Positions 9,844-18,367 of a stretch of 64,000 nt of DNA are shown here, piece after piece. The notes under the pieces are model-generated. The model searched no databases and had not been told where the DNA came from. It saw only the letters and a program-made list of their open reading frames with translations. The first letter of the stretch is position 1. Every line of letters starts with the position of its first letter. The stretch spans positions 310,001 to 374,000 of the forward strand of contig JBCCEW010000001.1 in NCBI GenBank assembly GCA_039030075.1, in the 5' to 3' direction. The position numbers and the translations under genes were made by a program. This DNA is from Myxococcota bacterium. Its GTDB lineage: Bacteria; Myxococcota_A; UBA9160; SMWR01.

Positions 9844-10188
9844 CTAACCCAGCGAGAGTTCTTCTAGGGCCTTTCCGGCAGCGATCTGCGCTTCTACCCA
9901 TCTCGGGCGTCGCCCGACGCCGGTCCAGGTCTCTGTGGGGTTCTCGGGATTGCGGTAGCGGGGCGGGTTCTTGGGCTTGCCGTTTCGTCGCCCGCGGAAG
10001 CGTGCCACGACCTCGGCTTTGGTGAGGCCGTGACGCTGGGCGATCTCCTCGAGAGCCCGAAAGGCCGCCTCGCGGTGCTCGGCCTCGAGAGCGCTGATGC
10101 GGTCGGATACGACGTTCTCGAGCGCCCGAAGAGCAGGCAGGTCCAAGTCTGAGACATCGATGGGGAGGGGAGCGGTTCCATTGGCCAT
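9844..10188 (-). CDS. H-NS-like nucleoid-associated protein
   Basis: The protein is 114 residues from the ATG at 10188, which has AGGAG about nine bases upstream; the frame extends further but without a better start. Residues about 14-58 form a helical/coiled-coil oligomerisation region. Residues 74-98 carry the H-NS C-terminal DNA-binding signature: PPRYRNPEN, then TWTGVGRRPRWV, with the arginine pair that inserts into AT-rich minor groove in the family. Such proteins on plasmids and conjugative islands silence AT-rich acquired DNA and reduce fitness cost. It follows the coupling ATPase and membrane protein genes on the same strand, so it is probably part of the transfer block. Confidence 0.75.
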   Translation of the reverse strand: MANGTAPLPIDVSDLDLPALRALENVVSDRISALEAEHREAAFRALEEIAQRHGLTKAEVVARFRGRRNGKPKNPPRYRNPENPTETWTGVGRRPRWVEAQIAAGKALEELSLG

Positions 10189-10211
10189 GGGGATCTCCTG
10201 CTGGGGGCCGA

Positions 10212-11114
10212 CTAGGCGGTCTTCGACTGCGGGCGTCGGATCGGAAGCCTGGAGAAGACCCGTTCTTGTTCTTCCCCAGATAGTTGGTCGCAGATCGAGA
10301 GGAACTCTTCCGGGCCGACTGTGGATGTGACCGCGAGCGTCTCGTCGGCGCTGAGATCGAGGAGCCGGTGCGGGTTTTGATGAATCTCGGCCAAGGTCTG
10401 AAGCGGAATGCTCTGCTGGGCCGCGCGAGTCTCGGCTTGCTCTAAGAACCATTGCGCGTACTCGTGCTGCTCTTCTCTAACCTGAGCGGAGACCAAGGCG
10501 TCCCGCGCGTCGAGCGTATCGCTCTTGAGCGCATTCCAGGTGACGCGCTGCTCGAGGTAGTAGACGATTCCCGAGACGGTCAGATAGAGCCCGAAGGCTG
10601 GTACGACGGCGCAGAGGGCGTAGCCCAAGGCCAAGAGCAGCAACGGCTCACCTTTCCCAAGCACGTGTCTGGGGTTGGCGCTTCTGAGACCAGGAAGCCG
10701 CATCAGCCAGGATTCGCCCCAGAAGTATGTGTTGACCGGATCGAGGTTCCGCACGCGCTGGACCTTCCCCACTACGAGGTGGATCAAGCCAGTCGCGAGG
10801 AAGAGGGCCAAGAGACCCAGGAAGAAGAATCCTTCGAACTGAGGAACGCCGTCGGTCTTGTCGGCCAGAAGGCTCTGGATCTCAGGAGAGGATGCGAAGG
10901 GTGGCAGGATGAGAAGGGGCGCGTAGATCATCTCTCGCGGTAGAGCGGCGCGGAAGTAGACGGCCGCGAGCAAGACGCCAAGAGGGAGAAGAAACCCCCG
11001 TAGAAACGTAAACTCGCGTCTGCCGAAGTTCAACCGAAACAGGGTCTGGGGAATGTTGGGATGGGTCTGGAATGCGAAGCTGAGGACCTTGCCCGCCGTC
11101 GTCTGGAGCCGCAT
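10212..11114 (-). CDS. Multi-pass membrane protein of the transfer block
   Basis: This is a 300-residue protein with about four hydrophobic helices (about 39-56, 64-76, 95-115 and 157-185) and a soluble C-terminal 110 residues rich in Glu/Gln. It lies 11 bp downstream of the coupling-ATPase gene and 23 bp upstream of the H-NS-like gene, on the same strand. It therefore probably belongs to the DNA-transfer operon, perhaps as a membrane partner of the ATPase, which itself lacks an N-terminal transmembrane anchor. I do not recognise the family, so this role is an inference from position. Confidence 0.6.
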   Translation of the reverse strand: MRLQTTAGKVLSFAFQTHPNIPQTLFRLNFGRREFTFLRGFLLPLGVLLAAVYFRAALPREMIYAPLLILPPFASSPEIQSLLADKTDGVPQFEGFFFLGLLALFLATGLIHLVVGKVQRVRNLDPVNTYFWGESWLMRLPGLRSANPRHVLGKGEPLLLLALGYALCAVVPAFGLYLTVSGIVYYLEQRVTWNALKSDTLDARDALVSAQVREEQHEYAQWFLEQAETRAAQQSIPLQTLAEIHQNPHRLLDLSADETLAVTSTVGPEEFLSICDQLSGEEQERVFSRLPIRRPQSKTA

Positions 11115-11125
11115 GAAGGCCTCCT

Positions 11126-12556
11126 CTAATCCCGTTGTGAGAACGTCGCAGGCAAGAACGTCTTGCCGGTTCGATCCCAGGTGCGCCCCCCTTGAAAAAG
11201 CACAGCATCCACTTCGAAACCGGATTGCGGCCCGCCTTTGCGGAGGACCGTGAATTCATACGGGTCGACCTGAAACTCAGAAGACGAACTCCGTGTCGCA
11301 GAGGCTCCGCCCGGCCCAGCGGTAAAGCTCCAGCGTTTCTGCCATGTGCGCGCAATGCGTGAGGCCGCCCATTCGTTTGTAATCGGGCATGAGTTCTGAT
11401 GGAAGACGAGCGTCGAGAAGTTGCCGAGGAGTTGGTCGGCTTGATCCTTGCTCGAGCGGCCATTCATCGTCGCGTAATAGCTGGGGAGATTCTGGGTAAG
11501 GAACACCGTGCAGCCTAGGTGGCTGCGTGCGATGGCCTGGTATGCGGCGTCGTAGGAATTGACGAACTGTTGAGCTTCATCCACCCAGAGAAACACGGGT
11601 CGAGGATTCTGGGAAACGTCTCGTCTCGCGACTGCCTTCTGCCAGACGTACTTGAAGACGGCCTGTGCAATCGTCCCGGTCTTCTGGTATGCGAGCGTTG
11701 GAAGGTCGAGAAGGATAATTCTTCCGCGAAACGTGTCCTCGGGCGTGAATGTCGTATCCGTGCAGAAGAGCTGGTGGAAATCAGATCGCGAGAAGCCGCT
11801 GGTGAGGCTCCGAAACATCGCGAGAATGCACCCGCGCGTCTTCTCAGGGATTGTCGGGTATTCCTCGGTCCAATAGCGCGTGGTGCGACGCAGATCGTGC
11901 TTGTCATTCGCGTTCTGGGCCCGTTCGAAGGCATCGCCAATGCACTGTGCGCAGTACGACTCGTGAAGGAACGCACTCTCTTCAACTTCCGCTTTGCTGA
12001 GCGGTCCCGAGCGAATGACTTCGTTGAGCGCATCGATTGAAATCGGTTGGTCGGCAAGCCGAAGGAGGTCGACGGCGTTTCGGACGAGCTCGCGAAGGGA
12101 ATTTCGCCAGAAGGGTTCCTCAGTCCGGTTGTCGTCATCGATCTCAAGCACCGTCGCGAAGAGGTCAACCAGGTTCTCTGTTCGCCCACCGCCGTCATCG
12201 GCGCGGTGCATCTCGTAGTCCAGAAAGTTAAATCGGTACGGGTACTTAGAGCCTCGTGCGGACACCTGGATCAGCGAGTCTGAGCGGCCGGTTTCCTCGC
12301 AGTAGCGTTGCCACGTCTCCGCTTCGTCGCGCTTGGCCGTTAGGACCAGGCCACCCAGGTGGTTCGAGAGGAACGCGCGTGCGAGAGCGCGGCCACTTCC
12401 CGAAGTCTTCCCAGAGCCAATCGCGCCGAAGATCGCTGTTCCCTGACACGCGTCGCGGATGGTCCACGCGTCTGAGCACACCTCTCGCTTGCGGAAGCGG
12501 CCGGACTGGCCCTTCGAGAAGTAGATCAGGGGATGATCCAGGATCTCGTGTTTCAC
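11126..12556 (-). CDS. TraD/VirD4-type conjugative coupling ATPase
   Basis: In the 476-residue protein, residues 44-51 are a Walker A motif (GAIGSGKT) and residues 321-327 a Walker B ending in Asp-Glu (VFLWVDE), followed by AQQF, as in the TraD/TraG/VirD4 family. Coupling proteins are ring ATPases that pass relaxase-bound DNA to a type IV secretion channel. Unlike classic VirD4 there is no N-terminal pair of transmembrane helices; the neighbouring membrane protein (10212-11114) may supply that function. The relaxase gene is divergent, 324 bp away. No other secretion-system gene is in the window, so the element is either mobilizable or carries its channel genes to the left. Confidence 0.85.
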   Translation of the reverse strand: MKHEILDHPLIYFSKGQSGRFRKREVCSDAWTIRDACQGTAIFGAIGSGKTSGSGRALARAFLSNHLGGLVLTAKRDEAETWQRYCEETGRSDSLIQVSARGSKYPYRFNFLDYEMHRADDGGGRTENLVDLFATVLEIDDDNRTEEPFWRNSLRELVRNAVDLLRLADQPISIDALNEVIRSGPLSKAEVEESAFLHESYCAQCIGDAFERAQNANDKHDLRRTTRYWTEEYPTIPEKTRGCILAMFRSLTSGFSRSDFHQLFCTDTTFTPEDTFRGRIILLDLPTLAYQKTGTIAQAVFKYVWQKAVARRDVSQNPRPVFLWVDEAQQFVNSYDAAYQAIARSHLGCTVFLTQNLPSYYATMNGRSSKDQADQLLGNFSTLVFHQNSCPITNEWAASRIARTWQKRWSFTAGPGGASATRSSSSEFQVDPYEFTVLRKGGPQSGFEVDAVLFQGGRTWDRTGKTFLPATFSQRD

Positions 12557-12880
12557 GTGCGTCCACCAAGCGAGAGGGCAGAACAGCGTTGCACGTGCGT
12601 GCGATGGTCATCGTGAACGAAACCAGAACACCGCGTCAAGCTCATGTGGTACGAAGCGAGTGTTAGTTCGTGCGCGCACCTAACGGTTTACCGTTAGGAG
12701 AGATGCCTGTACTCCATCTTGCATGTCTGACTAACGGCTTGATTTCTTTGGGCGACTGAGTTCGTGCTTCTGTGCATTAGAAAAACGTGATACACTGTAA
12801 CGTGTCAATAGAAGCAGGGCGTTAAACGCGGGAAGTGCGTACCCGTTGCGGGTGGGCACTGTTGGTGAAGGACGCTCAAG
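12557..12880. promoter_or_regulatory. Divergent intergenic between coupling ATPase and relaxase; candidate oriT
   Basis: This 324-bp stretch separates the two divergent transfer genes and contains no gene. It holds a near-perfect palindrome (12679-12698), another TAACGG copy at 12732-12737, and an imperfect dyad around 12788-12807 just before the relaxase leader. MOBF elements commonly have oriT next to the relaxase gene, with inverted repeats near the nick site and overlapping autoregulated promoters. The placement fits, but no nic site can be proved from sequence alone. Confidence 0.45.
12679..12698. repeat. Perfect 9-bp inverted repeat with a TT centre
   Basis: CCTAACGGT (12679-12687) and ACCGTTAGG (12690-12698) are exact reverse complements separated by TT. 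The half-site TAACGG recurs at 12732-12737. Spacing and location fit either an operator for a transfer-gene repressor or the relaxase-binding inverted repeat of an oriT. Confidence 0.6.
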
Positions 12881-15760
12881 ATGCTGCGGTTTCATGCGGG
12901 AACAGATGCCGAGGGGGCAAAGGCCTACTTCGACAAGGGCCTCCAGCGCGAGGACTACTACACGGAAGGCCGTGAAGTCGCGGGGATGTGGCGCGGGCTG
13001 GGTGCGACGCTCTTGGGGCTTCGAGGGAAGGTCGATCGCGACCAGTTTCATGCTCTCTGTGAAAATACCCATCCAGAGACGGGTGAAAGACTTACGGCCC
13101 GCACGAAGGCAAATCGGCGGGTCGGCTTCGACATCAGTTTCTCGGTTCCGAAATCCGTCTCCATTCATCAGGCGCTCACGGACAGTGCGGAGATTCTCGA
13201 GGCGTTCAAGGCTTCAGTTCGCGAGACCATGGAAGAGATGGAGAGGGACGCGGCGGCGCGTGTCCGAAAGGATGGTGCGAACCACAACCGGACGACCGGC
13301 AATCTCGCCTGGGCAGAGTTCATTCACTTCACGGCGAGGCCCGTGGAAGGGCGTTCTGATCCCCATCTCCACGCTCACTGTTACACCTTCAATTCCACCT
13401 TTGATGCGATCGAGGAATGCTGGAAGGCGGTTGATCTCGAGGAGGTGTGGAAACGTGCCCCGTACTACCAGGCGGCGTTCGACTCCCGGTTCGCGGAGCG
13501 ACTCCAGGATCTGGGTTTCCAAATCGAGCGTCATGCCAACGGTTGGGAGCTCGAAGGCTATTCACGCGAGCTTGTGGAAACGTTCTCCCGGCGCACGGCG
13601 CTGATCAACGCGTTCGCCGAGGCCCGAGGCATCCAGAGCGATCGGTTGAAAGACCAGTTCGGGGCGCTGACCCGCGAGGCCAAGAAAGAGGGGGAGGATA
13701 AGGCCCAGCAGCGGGCGGAATGGGCCTCGCGGCTCACGTCCGAGGAGCTGCAGGGAACCTTGCTCCGAGAGCGCGTTCGCAAGGAGAGAATGGCACGAGG
13801 CGTCTCTGTTTCGTTGGACCGGACCGCCGCTGATTGTCTCGATTTCGCGACCGCTCACGGTTTCGAGCGTCAATCCGTGGTTCGGGAGGTAAGCCTCTTG
13901 GCGGACGCAATCGGTCACGGATTGGGGTCTGTTTCAGTCGCGGAGGTGGAGGCGGAATTCGCGCGGCGAAAGGCGGACGGGCGGCTGATTTCGGCCCAGA
14001 TCCACGGAACGGCGCAGGTTACGACGCCCGAAGTGCTGCGGGAAGAGCGGGCGATGGTGAAGTGGGCACAGGATGGGCGTGGGACCCGCAAGGCTCTCGC
14101 AGCGGACGGCGCCGCCCGCAACACCGCCTTTCGCGAGCTCATGTCCGATGGTCGGTTGCCGGATAGCCATCAGATTGCCGCCGTGGAGCATGTCCTCTCG
14201 TCCCAGGATCGCGTGATCTTGGTGCGGGGAAAGGCTGGGACGGGCAAGACAACCATGATGCGGGCCGCCCGCGATGGCATTCGCGCAGGCGGTCGGGAGG
14301 TCTTCTTCTTTGCTCCTGGAGCGGAAGCGTCTCGGGGGGTCTTGGTTGGGGAAGGGTTCGAGAACGCCACGACCGTCGCGAAGCTCTTGCAAGACGACGC
14401 GCTTCAGTCCGATATCGAGGGCCAGGTGATCTGGGTGGATGAAGCCGGAACGCTGGGTGCACCGGATATGAGCCGCCTGTTCGAGATCGCAGACCGCACG
14501 AATGCGCGGGTGGTTCTTTCAGGAGACGTGACGCAACACGCCCCTGTTGCCCGCGGGGATGCCCTGCGCGTGCTTGAGAATGAGGCGGGGCTTCGGCCGG
14601 CGGAGCTCACGAGGATCTATCGACAGACCAATCGAGTCTATCGGGAAGCGGTGGAGGCCATCAGTAGCGGCGAGAGGAGTGGGATTGAAGCTGGGTTCGC
14701 GCAGCTCGACGAGATGGGGGCCATTCGCGAGGTAGCGAGCGAGGAGCGGTACGTGGAGCTGGCCCAGGGATATCTCAGTACGGTTCTTGAAGACCAGAAG
14801 ACGGCCCTGGTGGTGTCTCCTACGCACAGCGAAGGTGAGAAGGTGACGTCGACGATACGCGAGGGCCTTCGAGAGGCTCGAATGCTTGAAGCGGAGGAGC
14901 GCACATTCTCGCGGCTTCGCAGCTTGGGGCTGACCGAGGCGGAGCGCGGTGACGCCGCCAACTATCGCCCGGGGGTTGTCGTTCAGGCGCACCGCGCAGT
15001 TGCAGGCCTGAAGCGCGGCCAGAAATACAGGGTGGTCTCGAACGAGGGCACGAAGGTGTGGGTCGAGAACGCGGAAGCGCGAGGCCCCGACCAGCCCATC
15101 GCGCTGCCGCTCCGCCAGGCGGACCGGTTCGATGTGTTCACTGAGGATGCGATCGGCCTGTCACGAGGCGACCGCATTCGTATCACCCGAAATGGCATGG
15201 CTGCGTCGTGTGGGCCTAGCGGGCGCAGGCAAGAACTGCGAAACGGGGCGATCTACGAGGTCGACAGCTTCACCGAAGGTGGAGATCTCAGGGTCCTCGG
15301 CCGAAACGCGAAGGGGAGGGTGACGGGCACCTTTGTTGTAGGCCGTGATTACGGGAACCTGACACACGGCTACTGCGTCACCTCTCATGCCTCGCAGGGG
15401 AAGACGGTCGACAGGGTGCTGATTGCGCAGGGGTCGGAGTCTTTCCCTGCGAGCTCTAGCGAGCAGTTCTACGTGAGTGTCAGTCGCGGCCGGGAGAGCG
15501 TTGTCATCTACACGGACGACAGGGAACAGCTCAGGGCACGCGTGATGGCCAGTGCAACGCGTACGAGCGCTCTGGAGCTCGAGCGGTTCGGGATGCGTGA
15601 AGACAGCAAGAGGCTGCAGAGACACGTTCTTTGGACGCAGCGGGTGCGAGGCGAGGCCCGGGCTTTCGCGCGCGCGCAAACCGTAGGCCTTCTCCGGCAG
15701 GCTCGAGCAGCAGCGCAGCAAATGTGGAGACGACGAGATGGACCCGAAAGAACTATTTGA
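12881..15760 (+). CDS. MOBF (TrwC/TraI) conjugative relaxase-helicase
   Basis: The 959-residue protein has both halves of the family. The N-terminal TrwC relaxase domain (about 1-300) has N-terminal tyrosines (Tyr16, Tyr26, Tyr27) as nick/ligation candidates, an Asp in GFDISFSVPKSVS (Asp84) and the metal-binding histidines in FIHF (His149) and PHLHAHC (His162, 164, 166). A RecD-like helicase follows, with Walker A GKAGTGKTT near residues 448-456 and a Walker B-like VIWVDEAG about 65 residues later; a UvrD-like C-terminal motif (THGYCVTSHASQGKT) closes it. The enzyme nicks oriT and unwinds the transferred strand. The gene diverges from the coupling-ATPase gene and overlaps the following small ORF by 23 bp. 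Confidence 0.92.
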   Translation: MLRFHAGTDAEGAKAYFDKGLQREDYYTEGREVAGMWRGLGATLLGLRGKVDRDQFHALCENTHPETGERLTARTKANRRVGFDISFSVPKSVSIHQALTDSAEILEAFKASVRETMEEMERDAAARVRKDGANHNRTTGNLAWAEFIHFTARPVEGRSDPHLHAHCYTFNSTFDAIEECWKAVDLEEVWKRAPYYQAAFDSRFAERLQDLGFQIERHANGWELEGYSRELVETFSRRTALINAFAEARGIQSDRLKDQFGALTREAKKEGEDKAQQRAEWASRLTSEELQGTLLRERVRKERMARGVSVSLDRTAADCLDFATAHGFERQSVVREVSLLADAIGHGLGSVSVAEVEAEFARRKADGRLISAQIHGTAQVTTPEVLREERAMVKWAQDGRGTRKALAADGAARNTAFRELMSDGRLPDSHQIAAVEHVLSSQDRVILVRGKAGTGKTTMMRAARDGIRAGGREVFFFAPGAEASRGVLVGEGFENATTVAKLLQDDALQSDIEGQVIWVDEAGTLGAPDMSRLFEIADRTNARVVLSGDVTQHAPVARGDALRVLENEAGLRPAELTRIYRQTNRVYREAVEAISSGERSGIEAGFAQLDEMGAIREVASEERYVELAQGYLSTVLEDQKTALVVSPTHSEGEKVTSTIREGLREARMLEAEERTFSRLRSLGLTEAERGDAANYRPGVVVQAHRAVAGLKRGQKYRVVSNEGTKVWVENAEARGPDQPIALPLRQADRFDVFTEDAIGLSRGDRIRITRNGMAASCGPSGRRQELRNGAIYEVDSFTEGGDLRVLGRNAKGRVTGTFVVGRDYGNLTHGYCVTSHASQGKTVDRVLIAQGSESFPASSSEQFYVSVSRGRESVVIYTDDREQLRARVMASATRTSALELERFGMREDSKRLQRHVLWTQRVRGEARAFARAQTVGLLRQARAAAQQMWRRRDGPERTI

Positions 15761-16190
15761 GCGTCGGTCGCGCAAGCCGGTCGGGCCGATGGAACCTGCA
15801 TCCCAGCCGCCGGGACCGATGGAGTCAGTCGACGAAGCGTTGTTCGAGCGCCTACAGCTCCCAATCAAGGAGCTGCCGCGCCAGCTGGAGTTTCGTCGGA
15901 AGACCGAAAGCTGGTTCAGTTTTCCGTATCACTGCCTGATGGGAGTCGAGTACTTCCCGCACGATCGGATCGTGCTCACATTCACCACTCATCGGGTTGC
16001 GGTCGTGGGGCGGAACCTCGAGCGCCTATACCGAGGCATCCGCCAACAAACGGCCGACACGGTTGAAGAGATGGACCGGGCGACGGCGCTGGCGACGGAC
16101 GAAGCCGAGCTTGAGATCCACGGGATCACGATCACCAGCAGTGCCGAGGACGTTCCGAGCGTCAGCTCTGATCCTCTGTCTGAGCCGTGA
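15738..16190 (+). CDS. Unknown small protein coupled to the relaxase gene
   Basis: This is a 150-residue soluble protein whose start lies 23 bp inside the relaxase gene, so it is probably translationally coupled. Residues 1-35 are Pro-rich and likely disordered. The central part (about 50-105) has an aromatic-rich beta segment followed by a basic stretch (RNLERLYRGIRQQ), and the tail is acidic. No family is recognised. Position suggests an accessory factor of DNA processing. Transcription is probably ended by the hairpin 36 bp downstream. Confidence 0.6.
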   Translation: MDPKELFERRSRKPVGPMEPASQPPGPMESVDEALFERLQLPIKELPRQLEFRRKTESWFSFPYHCLMGVEYFPHDRIVLTFTTHRVAVVGRNLERLYRGIRQQTADTVEEMDRATALATDEAELEIHGITITSSAEDVPSVSSDPLSEP

Positions 16191-16225
16191 ATCGGGAGCG
16201 TTCACCACTGGGCTGGAGCAAGAAC

Positions 16226-16255
16226 CGCCCCGCGGAACCAAGGTCCCACGGGGCG
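16226..16255. terminator. Hairpin between convergent genes, probable two-way terminator
   Basis: Ten-base arms (16226-16235 and 16246-16255) pair with one C-A mismatch, giving a very GC-rich stem with a ten-base loop. It lies between the stops of the convergent genes ending at 16190 and 16265. No clear U-tract follows on either strand. Confidence 0.5.
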
Positions 16256-16264
16256 CGAGGCCCG

Positions 16265-16507
16265 CTAGGACCTGGTGTCCTCTTCGGTCGGTAGCGGGAT
16301 TCGCAGGGTCACGGTGCCCTCGAGCGGCATGGCATCGAGGCGGACCTGAAGTCCGTTGCCGTCCTCGTGCATCCAGGCGGAACCGATGGACCGCCAGAAC
16401 GGCTTGTTTCCAACGCCGCGGTCGATGACCGAGTAGGCGATGAAGTCCGGTGCATTGGGGCTCTGCTGAGCCTGCGTGTTCGCTTGAGTATTGTTCTTCG
16501 TAGTCAT
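16265..16507 (-). CDS. Small conserved-looking plasmid/island protein
   Basis: The protein is 80 residues from the ATG at 16507, which is preceded by AAGGAG at a good distance; this site decides the start against the longer frame. After a Gln/Asn/Thr-rich N-terminus (about 1-17), the core has the pattern YSVIDRGVGNKPFWRSIGSAW, followed by a strand-rich end (LQVRLDAMPLEGTVTLRIP). Proteins of this type occur on plasmids and integrative elements near transfer genes. I do not know a defined function. It converges on the relaxase operon. Confidence 0.7.
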   Translation of the reverse strand: MTTKNNTQANTQAQQSPNAPDFIAYSVIDRGVGNKPFWRSIGSAWMHEDGNGLQVRLDAMPLEGTVTLRIPLPTEEDTRS

Positions 16508-17296
16508 GGTTTTCTCCTTCTTCGTTTGGTTTGAAGCGCTGCATCCTTCGCAGCCCTTTCTCGCCGACCCGTAGAGCACGGAAGGAGACGTTCCGCGATC
16601 AGCATTTTGGGGGGTGACCCTCTGGGGGGAGCCGAAATGCGCCTATCGCGATTGGGCCGGCGGCCGTGCTACGGGATCTGAGGCAGGAAAGGGCAGATGG
16701 GGAGGTTGCAAAGGCGCGGAGGAACGAGAGGAAGGAGGTTTGAGAGAACGATCGCGAAGAGCCATCAACGAAGAGCTCGGAGAAGAGATTCAGCGGGCGC
16801 CCAATGCTCGGGAAGTGGCGGAACGAAGTTCTGCCGGTCTAGCCCGCAAGCGCGAGCGTGGCGATTAGAAGGGGGGTCAGGCGTGCACCGCCCGGTTCGG
16901 TAAGGCGGCTCTCGGAGCGAGGCTCGAACTGCGGTCGCTTGTTGTGGGTTTGCTCTAGCGAACGGAACCCTTCCCCTTCCTTCGGTGGCTCCTTTGGGTC
17001 GCGCCCACTCGGTGCCAGGGTGATCGATGCGGGGTCGCCAATGTTGGAACCGACATTGCGGAGCCAGGGCCGGGGCACCAGCGCATGGGGGGCTCGTTGG
17101 GCGAGTGCGGCCGGGCCTGAGCGCGCGAATCGCCCCATGATTGTGCCCGGTGTCTCTGCGTCATCCGGGCTGGGGTTGGTGGAGGAGCTGCTCTAGGTAG
17201 CGGAGAGTGATCTCATTCAGCCTTGCCAACAAATATGCAGATAGTGCATACTCGATGGAGTCTGGCGCGAGTCCCGTATCGGGAGAGGGAGCGGCG
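16508..17296. other. 789-bp stretch without a convincing gene
   Basis: Open frames exist on both strands (for example + 16614-16868 and - 16839-17138), but they overlap each other, have poor ribosome sites and unnatural compositions (runs of Arg/Glu/Gly). No RNA gene, repeat or terminator stands out. Confidence 0.4.
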
Positions 17297-17959
17297 ATGT
17301 GGCGGAAATCTGCAGGTGTTCTCGGGGTGGTGTTGGCCGTTGGAGCGGTGACAGCAAAGGCCGCGCCAATCGCCTATCTGGCTCAGGGCACTATCGACGC
17401 GGTTCACGGTTCGGGATCGCCCACTAGTTTTGGCATTGGCGACGACTTTTCGTTTCAGGTCGCGTTCGATAACAACGCTGTGGATACGCATGCGTCTCCG
17501 GGAGCCGGGATCTTCGGTTTCGATGCCGACTACACGTTGTCCCTGGGCCCCGCGACCATCAGCCTCACGGACATCGTGTTCAGTCTCTCGGCAGTCTTCA
17601 ACAGTGTCGGGAGCGGTAGTGTTTCAGTTGGCTTCGATGCGTCGGAGGTCTCCACGCCTCTGCCGGGATTCGACGGCTTCTTCTTGCGAGGCCCATCGAT
17701 GCTGCTGAGTCTGGCAGCCGGCGGGAGCTTTGATCCGAACGTTCTTCCGGTACTGAGTCTGGATGCGCCCTTCCAGCCTACGGGCCTATTCGTCGTCTCG
17801 ACATGTGCTGCTGAGTCAGAGAGTTGCTCGGGCGGGTATCAAGTGCGAGGCACGTTGACCTCGATCCAGGTCGTACCGGAACCGGCAACCGCGGCTCTAC
17901 TGGCGGGCGGTCTCGTGCTGTTGGCATCGCGCCGCAGGGGGCAGCTCTTCAGCGTGTAG
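17297..17959 (+). CDS. PEP-CTERM exported protein
   Basis: The protein is 220 residues from the ATG at 17297, chosen because it directly starts a Sec signal peptide (MWRKSAGVLGVVLAVGAV, cleavage near AKA-AP) and has a GAGAGGGAG-like ribosome site; the longer frame would put 30 polar residues in front. The C-terminus is a textbook PEP-CTERM signal: VPEPATAALL, a hydrophobic helix and RRRG. Such proteins are sorted by an exosortase (EpsH/XrtA) elsewhere in the genome and tied to exopolysaccharide biogenesis. The middle is a beta-rich domain with a Cys pair near residues 182-188. Finding it inside a mobile island is notable. Confidence 0.85.
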   Translation: MWRKSAGVLGVVLAVGAVTAKAAPIAYLAQGTIDAVHGSGSPTSFGIGDDFSFQVAFDNNAVDTHASPGAGIFGFDADYTLSLGPATISLTDIVFSLSAVFNSVGSGSVSVGFDASEVSTPLPGFDGFFLRGPSMLLSLAAGGSFDPNVLPVLSLDAPFQPTGLFVVSTCAAESESCSGGYQVRGTLTSIQVVPEPATAALLAGGLVLLASRRRGQLFSV

Positions 17960-18070
17960 CGCAGGCTGTATGGTCCATGGGCGCCTTATCGGCTCTCCTG
18001 GGCGTACAGACAGAACCTGCCGACTGCCCCTGCCGGCGAGGGGCTCGAGACGGAAATGGCGCTAGAGGGA

Positions 18071-18322
18071 TCACTTGATGAGGCGGCGACGGGCCTCGCC
18101 CTCAGCGAACTCCACCGCACGAGAGCGTTTCAGGTAGCGCAGGAGCTTGTCGGCGACGTCTTGGTCTTCACAATCGACGACATGAAGCAAGGAAAACTCC
18201 TCGTCTTCATCGCCGGGGAACAGAGGGCGAACGCGGTCGGCGCCGCGTCGCTTCAGCTGTGCCGCCACCCGGTCCTTTGAGCGCTCGCTCGCACTCGCCT
18301 TGAACTTGAGCTGGATCTTCAT
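18071..18322 (-). CDS. Small protein resembling an I9-type protease propeptide/inhibitor
   Basis: The 83-residue protein is rich in Lys/Arg/Glu. Its layout (beta strand IQLKFKA, helix, variable loop, strand FSLLHVVD, helix ADKLLRYLKRS, then AVEFAEGE) matches the alpha/beta plait of subtilisin propeptide-type I9 inhibitors, which end in a VEYVE-like strand. The adjacent protease's own prodomain ends in the same way (SSVEYVERM). The gene lies 45 bp downstream of the subtilase gene on the same strand. The inference is a trans-acting inhibitor or immunity protein of that protease; the similarity is by eye only. Confidence 0.5.
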   Translation of the reverse strand: MKIQLKFKASASERSKDRVAAQLKRRGADRVRPLFPGDEDEEFSLLHVVDCEDQDVADKLLRYLKRSRAVEFAEGEARRRLIK

Positions 18323-18367
18323 GTGCTCGGGAGAGTCCCCCGAGATAGTGGCCCTCCCTAGATGAGG

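Noticed and set aside
16614..17196. Overlapping ORFs of 84, 68, 99 and 112 residues
   Set aside because: Poor starts, mutual overlap and low-complexity Arg/Glu/Gly composition.
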